The notes under the pieces were generated by a model. It was not told where the DNA came from and did no database searches. It saw nothing but the letters and a program-made list of their open reading frames with translations. Made by a program: the position numbers and the translations under genes. This document shows, one piece after another, positions 42,738 to 50,754 of a stretch of 64,000 nt of DNA. This stretch comes from DATLLJ01 sp965229885. GTDB taxonomy: Bacteria > Acidobacteriota > Vicinamibacteria > Vicinamibacterales > CAVVIG01. Position 1 is the stretch's first letter. Each line of letters opens with the position of its first letter. Location: contig CBDDJX010000003.1 in assembly GCA_965229885.1 (NCBI GenBank), forward strand, positions 186,001 through 250,000. The letters run 5' to 3'.

Positions 42738-43339
42738 TGATAGCTGTCGAAGTGAATGACGTGCATGCCGAGCCGCCTCGCCGCGGCGATGTTGGGAAGC
42801 AGGTCATCAATGAACACAGTCTCGTCGGCTCGCAGACCGAGTGCCTCCAGGGCGGCTCCATAGGCTTGAGGGTCGGGTTTCATCACCCGGATCACCGCCG
42901 ACGCAACGATGACATGGAACAGCCCGGCAATGTGAAAACGGTCGCGCAGCTCCGCATGCAACGACAGCGGTGCGTTGCTCAAGATGGCTTGCTTGTAATG
43001 TGAGCGGAGATGCCGAATGACCTCGGTCGCGACCGCGTTCGCGCGATCGCCAGCGTAGAAGTCGCCGCGGAGGCTCCGCAGGGATTGCTTGTCGAGGCCC
43101 AGCTGGTTCTGGATGTCACTCCAGTATTGGTTCTCAGTGATGTCGCCGCACTGTGCCTGAATCCACGACTCACTGCCCATCACGATCCGGTCGAGCTCAT
43201 GATGTGCCAGTCCAAGCCTCCGCTCCCATTCGCGGCGACCCCGGTCGTCCTCAGTCCGGATGATCACGCCGCCGCAATCCCAGATCACAGCCTTGATTGA
43301 ACAGTCGGGACGCACGATGGGATGACCAGGCACTGTCAA
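42686..43339 (-). CDS. HAD superfamily hydrolase (YihX-like)
   Basis: The 217-residue product has motif I AVIWDCGGVIIRT, where the second Asp of DxD is a Gly, as in YihX and epoxide-hydrolase-like HADs. Motif II is ILSNAP, motif III includes KPDPQAYG, and motif IV VFIDDLLPNIAAARRLG. It keeps the nucleophile, so it may be a sugar-phosphate phosphatase linked to the nearby glycosyltransferase. It overlaps that gene's 3' end by 52 nt. Confidence 0.85.
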   Translation of the reverse strand: MTVPGHPIVRPDCSIKAVIWDCGGVIIRTEDDRGRREWERRLGLAHHELDRIVMGSESWIQAQCGDITENQYWSDIQNQLGLDKQSLRSLRGDFYAGDRANAVATEVIRHLRSHYKQAILSNAPLSLHAELRDRFHIAGLFHVIVASAVIRVMKPDPQAYGAALEALGLRADETVFIDDLLPNIAAARRLGMHVIHFDSYHYDVRPQLGALLGSPGL

Positions 43340-43621
43340 GTTGACGAAGAGAGGGCGTGACGGTCCTTCGATGGCTCAGTGTTCCTCATCGTTCAGCAGG
43401 GCGTTGGGGCATTGTCAACTTGAGGCGACCGCGGGCACAGTAGTCGAATACCCGATGGTGTCATCCGCTATCCCCGCTACCGGTTTCCCACCCGCGATCA
43501 GGTGCTTGCGTCGGTCACTGTTCATCGGTCTGTGCGTCGCCAGAACCTGATCGCCGCCTCCGCCGGTTGATCTCAGATCGATTGGACGACAGGATAGCGC
43601 ATTCTAGCCGCGCTTATCGTT

Positions 43622-44628
43622 TTGCTTCGAACGCTCGGGCTGCTCTGTAGTGGACACCGAGCCGTCGCGCTCGAGAACGTGGCGCTGCGTCAGCAGTTTG
43701 CGGTTCTCCGGCGCACGGTCGGGCGTCCGCACCTCCGCGCGAGCGATCGACTGTTTTGGGTCCTGCTGGCGAAGGCGTGGCGGGATTGGCGAACGGCATT
43801 GATCGTCGTGCAGCCCGACACGGTCGTTCGTTGGCATCGCCAATGGCTCCGGCGCCGTTGGACCGAACGCTCAACCCGTACACGTCCGGGCCGCCCGAGC
43901 ACCACCGCAGCCATTCGAACCCTCGTCGACCAGATGACTGTGGCGAATCCTCTCTGGGGAGCCCCTCGAATCCATGGGGAATTGGGCAAGCTGGGCATCG
44001 TCGTGTCGGAGCGGACTGTGTCGCGACTCCTGCGACGACGCCGTCGTCCACCGTCATAAACGTGGCGGACCTTCCTAACGAATCACGTGGCGTCCCTGGT
44101 GTCGGTGGATTTCTTCGCCGTGCCGACCCTCACCGACCGCGTGCTGTTCGTGCTCGTGCTCCTCACCCACCACCGTCGCCGAATCGTCCACCTGGCGGTC
44201 ACCGAACATCCCACCGCCGCATGGACCGCGCAACAGATCATCGAGGCCTTTCCAACGACACTACGCCGCGGTGGCTGTTGAGGGATCGTGATGCTATCTA
44301 CGGGGACGTGTTCCGGCGCCGTGTCGCCGGCATGGGCATCACGGAGGTCATCACCAGTCCATCAAGTCCTTGGCAGAATCCGTATGCGGAGAGACTGATC
44401 GGATCCATTCAGCGCGAGTCTCTGGACCACGTGATCGTCCGCGGCACGCGGCATCTGCGACGTCTGCTGGCCGCGTATCTCACCTACTATCATGACGCGC
44501 GAACACATCTCGTCCTGGAGAAGGACGCGCCGACGACACGATGCGTTCAGACGCCGACGGAAGGATCCGTGGTCGCGTTCCCGGAAGTTGGCGGACTACA
44601 TCATCGCTACGAACGACGGGCAGCCTGA
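43622..44628 (+). pseudogene. Integrase-core transposase, broken by a nonsense codon and a frameshift
   Basis: The sequence gives an almost complete transposase: ALENVALRQQFAVLRR, NPLWGAPRIHGELGKLGI, LVSVDFFAVPTLTDRVLF, LLRDRDAIYG, SPWQNPYAERLIGSI and PEVGGLHHRYERRAA. A TAA at 44057-44059 replaces the expected Gln of the PPSQTW motif, and one base is missing near 44252 (EAFPTT instead of EAFPND). The DDE residues are present but spread over two frames. No terminal repeats were identified. The 260 bp before it hold nothing I can support. Confidence 0.85.
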
Positions 44629-44782
44629 CGGGCACCGTTGACCGTCGACTCGATTGTTGCGGTCGGCTACGTGTCTGCGCGGAGCGACCGTGCGTGGGCG
44701 TCCCGCGTCGCTTCAAGAAGAATCGTTTCGTCACGGCATCCGCTCGGGAGGCATCGGCGGCGTCCCGCGATGGTATTGACGA

Positions 44783-44945
44783 AGCACAAGCGGCAAGGGC
44801 GGCGTGGGGAAGTCGATCGTCAGCGTGAATCTCGCGTTCGCGCTCCAGGCGCTCCGCAGTCGTCAGGCCTGTCTTGCCTTCGTCCGATCCGCGCGTGCGT
44901 GTTTGACCAATTGGCCAGCGACGACGCGGTCAGATCCAAGTCGCT
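44783..44945. pseudogene. Mrp/ParA P-loop fragment joined to an IS3 orfA fragment
   Basis: On the plus strand 44783-44848 reads STSGKGGVGKSIVSVNLAFA, the deviant Walker A of Mrp/ApbC Fe-S carrier ATPases, with nothing of the gene before or after it. From 44850 to 44945 the DNA closely matches the orfA segment at about 40360-40455 of the IS3 element, on the same strand. The two fragments abut, so an IS-linked deletion probably removed the rest of an mrp-like gene. The remainder of 44629-44978 holds no gene. Confidence 0.6.
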
Positions 44946-44978
44946 AGCAGCGCCTCGCCAGAGGGGTTCGCGCAACGA

Positions 44979-45176
44979 TCATCGCTCGATCCATTCCACG
45001 AATGATCCAAGGCTGTCGGTGACCACCATCACGCGCAGGACGCGATCGTTCTGATACATCAGCTTTGCACCGGCTCGGGCTTCCTCGACAGACGGATAGT
45101 GTGTCCACGTTTCGGGAATACTCGTCGCCGTCCCCTGCTTCATGATCGGTCGGAGCCTGAACGAATCCGTCGCCAT
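44979..45176 (-). CDS. Small conserved hypothetical protein
   Basis: The 65-residue product reads smoothly from ATG 45176 (SFRLRPIMKQGTATSIPETW, then YPSVEEARAGAKLMYQND, then VVTDSLGSFVEWIER), with an AAGGGCGAAG stretch just upstream. It looks like a compact alpha/beta protein, and codon use is like the core genes. It lies 12 nt downstream of the extended frame of the second ErpA copy, on the same strand. Function unknown. Confidence 0.65.
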   Translation of the reverse strand: MATDSFRLRPIMKQGTATSIPETWTHYPSVEEARAGAKLMYQNDRVLRVMVVTDSLGSFVEWIER

Positions 45177-45400
45177 TCTTCGCCCTTGCTAGTTCGGGAG
45201 TATTGACGCGGGAACTGGAGACGATGCTCTAGTAGAGGGCATGGGGCTGCGCACTGGGCCTCGATCGAACCGCCGTCGGCGCAGAGCTTTTGATGATCGC
45301 CGACTCATAGCGTGGCCCGCGCCGCCGCAAGCTTCGCGCAGCGTGTTCCGTTTCTCTTTGCGGTGCCGACGTCGATGGATTTCGGTGGGTTGCAGAGTCT

Positions 45401-45731
45401 TTACTCGGTCGAGAAGGACGACCCGCAGCCGCAGGTCGACTTGGCGTTCGGGTTCTTGTATGGTGAACCCGCCGCCCGTAATCGTGTCGACGAAGTCGAC
45501 CTCGGCGTTCTTCAGATACTGGATGCTGATCGGGTCCACGAACAACTTCACGCCGTGGGACTCGAAGACCTGATCACCCGCGCCCTGCCCGTTCTCTTCG
45601 ATCATCATGCCGTACTGGAATCCCGAGCAGCCGCCGCCCTGCACGAACACGCGCAAGCCGCCGCCGGCCTTCTGTTCCTCGACCAGCAGCTCGCTGATTT
45701 TCGACGCCGCCGTTTCGGATACGTTAATCAT
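45401..45731 (-). pseudogene. Second ErpA/HesB-type Fe-S carrier, one-base frameshift
   Basis: The first 85 or so residues nearly match the carrier at 33186, including GGGCSGFQYG. Near 45459 one extra base changes the frame, so the reading continues as an unrelated basic tail to 45189 and loses the TCGCGSS cysteines. Removing that base restores STCGCGSSFSTE and a TAA at 45403-45401, giving the same 109-residue length. TATACT (45743-45738) ends 6 nt before the ATG. It is either a recent pseudogene or an assembly error. Confidence 0.85.
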
Positions 45732-45737
45732 GACCCC

Positions 45738-45743
45738 AGTATA
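45738..45743 (-). promoter_or_regulatory. -10 box before the second ErpA copy
   Basis: TATACT on the minus strand, 6 nt from ATG 45731; unlike the intact copy, which has a 33-nt leader with a ribosome-binding site. Confidence 0.5.
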
Positions 45744-45989
45744 CTCATTCGTTTAGACCTACGCCTGGGTCGTCGCACGAAGCGAGCCCCAAGCTCCCCG
45801 ATCCCGACGCGCCCGGACAGAGACGTAGGGTGGCAGCAGGGTCCCGCCGACGCTCTCGGTCACTACGCCTTCGGCTTGGGGGACGGTGTTTGCGCCATTC
45901 GCTGTTGATCAGGCCGCGGTTCGTTGGTCGAGCGGCCACAAGAACGTCGGCAGCTGGGCTGTGCCAGTTTCTCTGAGGTGGCCGATCAC

Positions 45990-46511
45990 GAGAATGCGCA
46001 CGATCGCCACAAGAATGCGTAGAGAGAGACCGCGCGCCATGAAGATGTGGCTCCAGGTCAGTCGCGTGCTGACCATACCGGCCTGCATCGCCGGCGTCCT
46101 GGTCTCGCGCCCGAACTTCAATGCCCGGTGCAGCCGTACGAAGTTGTAATGACAACGCAAGAGCTCCGCGTGCCCGCGGAGCTGCTCTGCGCATCGGGCA
46201 TGGCACGGCGATCGACGGCGCAGGTACGCTGAGCCTTGACGAATGGTGAGGTTGAGGCGCTCCACGAACGACGTGTTCAGGTGCTCGGAATCCTCCGACT
46301 GCAGCAGCGCGTCCGTCAGCCGCTTCGCGGTACCGATCTTTACGCGCCGCTCGACTCGGACGACACGATCGTTCCGACGCGTCTTGATCACTTGACCGTA
46401 GACGTAGACGGGACCTATGAGGCGCCGGATCGCCGCGAAGTAGTACGCGAAGCCATCGGTCGCGAGCAGCGGGCATCCAGTAAGGCGTCCCCGGAGGATG
46501 ACGTCGTTGAG
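45990..46511 (-). pseudogene. IS1-like transposase C-terminal part
   Basis: After about 46511 the minus-strand frame leaves the IS3 pattern and reads LLATDGFAYYFAAIRRLIG, YGQVIKTRRNDRVVRVERRV, LNTSFVERLNLTIRQGSAYL and RALKFGRETRTPAMQAG. This is the DDE C-terminal half of IS1-type transposases. Its own N-terminus is missing. The open frame continues to 45909 without further similarity. Confidence 0.75.
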
Positions 46512-47181
46512 GACCGACGGCGCGATTTCGGCGTCGGCGAGCCGGTCGGTGTACCGCATCGACAGATACTGCGTACCCCGGTCGCTGTGATGCACCAGGC
46601 CGCTGACGCGATCCGCGCCACGTTCGCACACCGCTTATTCGAGCGCATCGAGCACGAAGTCCGTCCGCAGCGACGCCGACACGCGCCCGCCGACGATGCG
46701 CCGCGAGAAGACAGCGATCACGAACGCGACATACACGAAGCCTTTCCACGTGGCGACGTAGGGGAAGTCGGAGACCCAGAGGCTGGTTGGGCCGCGGCGC
46801 GGTGAACTGGCGGTCGACCAAAGCCGGGGGACGCACGCCGGCGGTCGCAGCGGCGGGCGTCGTGACCCATGCGCGGCCGCGGACCGCGCCGGCCAAGCCC
46901 ATCGCCCCCATCAGCCGCTCGACCATGCAGCGCGCGACGTCGACGTCTTCGCGGCCGAGCTGCTGCCAGACCTTCCGCGGTCCGTATGCCTGCCAATTCG
47001 CGTCCCAGACCCGCTGGATGGCGATCCGCAAGTCGTCGTCGCGCTTGGCGCGCGCCGGCCGCGGCGGCGGGTCCACCTGCCGGGCGTGGTGCAGAAAATA
47101 CGTCGAGGGGGCGATCGGCAACACCGCACAGATCGGCTCAACCCCCTACGTGGCCCGGTGGTCATCCACAAACTGGACCAT
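46512..47181 (-). pseudogene. IS3-family transposase OrfB, decayed and truncated
   Basis: Starting from the ATG that overlaps the orfA stop (47181), the sequence gives MVQFVDDHRAT, a TAG, GVEPICAVLPIAPSTYF, AYGPRKVWQQLGRE, then after one extra C near 46797 LWVSDFPYVATWKGFVYVAF, VLDALE, a TAA, AVCERGADRV and LVHHSDRGTQYLS. So it has two nonsense codons and one frameshift. The last catalytic Glu region is replaced by the IS1-like segment at about 46511. It cannot make an active transposase. Confidence 0.82.
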
Positions 47182-47522
47182 TACTTCACTCGGCGGTCGC
47201 GCGCCGCCTGGGCAAAATATGCGGAGGCCTTCCGCAAGATCTCATTCGCGCGTCTCAATTCGCGATTGTCGCGTTCCCGTTCCTTCAGGCGCTGGCGCTC
47301 GTCGGTCGTCAGGCCGCCCCGCTGGCCCGTATCGCGTTCGGTCTGGCGCACCCAATTCCGCAGCGTCTCACCGGTGCAGCCGAACTTGCTCGCGATCGCC
47401 GTGATCGCGGCCCACTGCGACGGATGCTCGGGACCATGCGCGCGGACCATCCGAATGGCCCGCTCTCGTGCCTCAGCTGAATACTTCCTCGGTCGTGCCA
47501 TGGGCTCCATCCTCTCAAGCAA
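47181..47522 (-). CDS. IS3-family transposase OrfA
   Basis: The 113-residue frame begins MLERMEPMARPRKYSAEARE and contains an HTH (WAAITAIASKFGCTGETLRNW) and a zipper-like RDNRELRRANEILRKASAYFAQ. It is intact, but its partner orfB downstream is destroyed. The likely start is the internal ATG of MARPRKYS. No clear terminal repeats of this element were found. Confidence 0.85.
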   Translation of the reverse strand: MLERMEPMARPRKYSAEARERAIRMVRAHGPEHPSQWAAITAIASKFGCTGETLRNWVRQTERDTGQRGGLTTDERQRLKERERDNRELRRANEILRKASAYFAQAARDRRVK

Positions 47523-47619
47523 TGAGCCCTCCGACGAACCCGGTACGATTCAGTGTGTTAGTCTCTGAGATCATCGTGGAGAGTCTTCCGTAAAGGGGCC
47601 GGAGCCCCGGGAGGGGAAA

Positions 47620-48837
47620 ATGAGTCGACGATATCAGGGGTTCAGTGCGGCGGCGATTACCCTATCTGTGGCGCTGTTACTGCACCTGGTGCCGGTCTCA
47701 GCCCAGGCGCCGGCGGCGACAGGGGCTGCGGCTAGAGCGAGCGGCCCCGCGCTCAAGACAGTGTGGGGCGACCCTGATCTGCAGGGTCTCTGGACCGAGG
47801 GCCTATGGACGCCGCTCCAACGAGACCCGAAGTTTGGAAATAGGGAGTTCTACACCGACGAGGAGAGGGCCGCCGTAGACAAGGCTCGGGATCCGGCGCT
47901 GCTCGGCGTCGGCGACAAGCGGCCGACGCGCGGAACCCCGCAGGACGTCGGCGGCGCGTACAACAGCGTGTTCCGGTCGCAGCTGCGCGGCAGCAGGCGC
48001 ACGTCCCTGATCACCGATCCGCCCGATGGGCGAATTCCTCCGCAAACCGAAGAGGCGAAGAAGCGGAGACAGATGGTGGTGGATTTCGAGAATGCCCTCT
48101 TGGCTCCCACTGATATCTGCAAAAACAAACTCGTGGGCTGCTCGGGTGGCACGTACGGGCCGACCTCGTCGTTACGCGAGACAACGCCTCCCTACTACGT
48201 GTCGACTAGTGCGCGGGGCGGCACGTCGGGCTCCATCAATCGCGCCAACGGTCCCGAGGACCGTAGCCTGGGTGAGCGGTGCCTGCACAGCCGCTTTCCG
48301 GATTTCAACGGCTTCGCCGGTTTCTACCCCCGCATCGTTCAGTCGCAAGACGCGGTGTCGATCTACTACGACATCGGCCAGGGCTGGGGATTCCAGCGGA
48401 TCATCCCGATCAGCAACGCCCCGCATTTGCCCGCAACGATCCGCCAGTGGTGGGGGGACTCCCGCGGCCACTGGGAAGGCAATACGCTGGTGGTCGATGT
48501 CACCAACTTCAACCGGAAGAGAGTCTACCTGGAAGCCCGCGAGAACTTGCATCTGGTCGAACGCTTCACTCGCCTCGACGCGAACACGCTCGCGTACGAA
48601 GTGACGATCGAAGATCCGACGACCTGGACACGGCCGTGGACCGCCAAGAGTGAATGGACGAAAGAGAGCGACCAGTTGAATCGGCACTATATTGAGCCCC
48701 GGTGTGCCGAAGGGAACTACGGTTTGGCGGGACAGCTCATCGGCGCCCGCCAGGACGAACGCAACTTTGCCGAGGGAAAGGGTCCCGATCCGGCCACGAT
48801 CTGCTCAGCAGGATGTGGATCGAGCACCGGCGAGTAG
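47620..48837 (+). CDS. Exported protein of an uncharacterised acidobacterial family
   Basis: The 405-residue product has a signal peptide (AAITLSVALLLHLVPVSAQA) and a mature region with KTVWGDPDLQGLWTEG, FPDFNGFAGFYPRIVQ, YYDIGQGWGFQRIIPI, WWGDSRGHWEGNTLVVDVTN and NLHLVERFTRLDANTLAYEV. These motifs define a large family of secreted proteins abundant in Acidobacteriota, with no established function. The start ATG 47620 follows GGAGGGGA. The gene is complete and stands alone after the IS zone. Confidence 0.85.
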   Translation: MSRRYQGFSAAAITLSVALLLHLVPVSAQAPAATGAAARASGPALKTVWGDPDLQGLWTEGLWTPLQRDPKFGNREFYTDEERAAVDKARDPALLGVGDKRPTRGTPQDVGGAYNSVFRSQLRGSRRTSLITDPPDGRIPPQTEEAKKRRQMVVDFENALLAPTDICKNKLVGCSGGTYGPTSSLRETTPPYYVSTSARGGTSGSINRANGPEDRSLGERCLHSRFPDFNGFAGFYPRIVQSQDAVSIYYDIGQGWGFQRIIPISNAPHLPATIRQWWGDSRGHWEGNTLVVDVTNFNRKRVYLEARENLHLVERFTRLDANTLAYEVTIEDPTTWTRPWTAKSEWTKESDQLNRHYIEPRCAEGNYGLAGQLIGARQDERNFAEGKGPDPATICSAGCGSSTGE

Positions 48838-48961
48838 CAATAGCGAACCGTTGATCCGCCAGCTTGAGTTCGGGCCGGCCGACAGGATACCGTCGGTCGG
48901 TCTACGCCCGCCGTTGGCGCCGCGCGCGACTTCCCGCGGGTCTACTTATTTCTGCTGCTCT

Positions 48962-49050
48962 GTCGATAGGACACATTAGAGGCCTGTCGCGTTAACCGAT
49001 CCCCGTTATGGGACTCCGGTCGGCCGGTCGCAAGCCCCCCCAAACACAGC
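48962..49050 (+). repeat. 89-bp direct repeat, left copy
   Basis: Begins GTCGATAGGACACATTAGAG and ends with a C run and AACACAGC. It recurs at 50110-50199 in the same orientation with two substitutions and one extra C. The gap 48838-49211 holds no gene; a 14-bp palindrome CCATCGCGCGATGG lies near 49087. Confidence 0.9.
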
Positions 49051-49211
49051 GTTGTGACCGACAACTGTCAGCCATATCAACGCCCGGCCATCGCGCGATG
49101 GTTAGTTAGCGTGATTGGCCTTGCCGCTAGTTAAAGATAATCTCCCTAGATGTTACGGTCACTCGCCTCATGACGCACCGGGGGTACGGGAGAAGAGTGT
49201 TGCTGCAGCTG

Positions 49212-49268
49212 GCGTCTGCGGGTGTAGCCTGCTACCGATCCTAGCGGCCAAAACGGAAATCCCGGGTA
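49212..49268 (+). promoter_or_regulatory. Conserved leader-like element, copy A
   Basis: About 57 bp starting GGCGTCTGCGGGTGTA and containing GCGGCC, ACGGAAATCC and GGGTAA. It ends about 16 bp before the OsmC ATG. A close match lies on the minus strand at 52239-52180, upstream of the SGNH hydrolase. The match is in DNA; similar short peptides (PILAAKTEI) arise in both but are probably incidental. Confidence 0.6.
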
Positions 49269-49283
49269 ATAAGGGAGGCAGCA

Positions 49284-49873
49284 ATGGCGACAGAGACGAC
49301 GGTCAAAGGAATCAATGCAGGACAACTCGAAGCCTTCAACAAACAATACGCGGCCGCTCCCACGAAATTCACACTTGGGCTTCAGGCGAAAACCACGTGG
49401 GGAGGTCGAGGGCTCGGCAACCTCGGCAAGGTCGGCAAGTGGACACTCGGAGGGCAGCCAATCGAGAAGCCGACGCGAGATTTTTCGGTTCAACTTGGCT
49501 CGTGGAAAGAGGTCGGTGACGCCATCGGCGTCGAGGGAGCCGATGACCGAATTGAGCCGGTCGAAGCGGCGCTTGTGGCTCTCTGTTTTGCATGACCGAG
49601 GCCATTACGTTGAACTGCGCCCGCACTGGAGCCCCACTGGAGGGACTCGAAGTGACCGCCAAGGTTGATGTGGATCCGGGACCGATCATCGGCGTCAAAG
49701 ATCCGAGCGACTGGAGCAACAGCCTCAAGGCGATCAACGTCGATGTCACCGCCCGAGGAAAGCTGTCGGAACAGCAGCGAAAGATGGTGGAAGAAGGAGC
49801 CACACGGTCGCCGGTTCACCACATTTTCAGTAGTGGAAAGCAGGTCAAGAGCACCTTCCACTACGAATCGTAG
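49284..49873 (+). pseudogene. OsmC-family protein split by a single-base deletion
   Basis: ATG 49284, after AAGGGAGGC, opens ATETTVKGINAGQLEAFNK and runs to EAALVALCFA, then TGA at 49593-49595. The overlapping frame from ATG 49592 continues MTEAITLNCARTGAPLEGLE to the end at 49873. Joining them needs one inserted base at GC|ATG and gives about 195 residues of an OsmC/Ohr-type fold. The first family cysteine (ALC) is present. The second position reads RSPVHHIF, with Ser where OsmC has Cys. Either the gene is broken or the two halves are made separately. Confidence 0.75.
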
Positions 49874-49884
49874 CAACCCTCCGG

Positions 49885-49914
49885 GCCCGCCAGCGTGGCA
49901 TCACGCTGCCGGGC
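49885..49914 (+). terminator. Hairpin after the OsmC gene
   Basis: CAGCGTG (49891-49897) pairs with CACGCTG (49902-49908), and outer bases GCCCG/CGGGC extend the stem past one mismatch. No T tract follows. Confidence 0.5.
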
Positions 49915-50754
49915 AGCAGAACCAAAAAATAATCCCTAAGCACTTGTCCTTGCCGAAGGCTTGACTCTGTCTAGGAAACTCATCCCACCCCTTGAATTCA
50001 GCGCTAGAAGCATCATTGGGTTTGTCCGGCAGAAGAAAAACATCTGCCTGACAGACTGAGAAATCGCGATCCCTTTCTGAAACACGACAAACCTCACCGC
50101 CGGTCTGAAGTCGATAGGACACATTAGAGGCCTGTCGCGTTAACCGATCCCCGTTATGGGACTCCGATCGGCCGGTCGCAAGCCCCCCCCAGACACAGCA
50201 CAATCGTCGGCGGCAACCGATGGCCGCCTTTCAAACACTACTCGGCCTCGGGACAGGACGCGCTCCCACGCCGTACCGACAGATTCGAGGCGCCCGGGAC
50301 GTCGCCGCTCATAGTGATCGCAACCCATTGGGGCCTGTTGAAACAACCGGATAAGCAGGAACCGACTAACTGGCAGATGGTCGGGTGCCTGAGGGCCTGG
50401 GTCTTTGACAACTGAATAGCCGGCGGAGACGGAAGCCATCTCCGTCGGCGCGGACTGGATCTCGATGGGATCAGGGATCTTCAGGAGTTTCTTGGCGCCC
50501 CAGGCTCGGATGGTGGCGGCGCACGTCCCAGCAGGGCCGCGATGATCGGCGGGGGCGTCCTTTGTGTCTTGAGGGATCTCCCGCCCCTTCCCCCGCCCCC
50601 ATAAACAACCGCGGGGAATCTCACATCAGCGAATTTCCGAATGGCATTGCTCCTAGACTCGGGAACGCTGAATATTCCAAAGAGCTTCCGATAACAGTAA
50701 CAACCCAGCGCATCCGCCGCCGCCGCAGCGGTTGCTCGCGGATGCGAGCCAATA
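49915..50754. other. Stretch without a supported gene
   Basis: Apart from the right repeat copy (50110-50199) I see no convincing gene here. On the minus strand about 50540-50350 reads like protein (RAWGAKKLLKIPDPIE, TEMASVSAGYS), but it has no start, no stop context and no recognised family. It may be a remnant of something I cannot name. Confidence 0.5.
50110..50199 (+). repeat. 89-bp direct repeat, right copy
   Basis: 90 bp, same orientation as 48962-49050. The two copies enclose 1059 bp holding the leader-like element A and the split OsmC gene. Confidence 0.9.
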
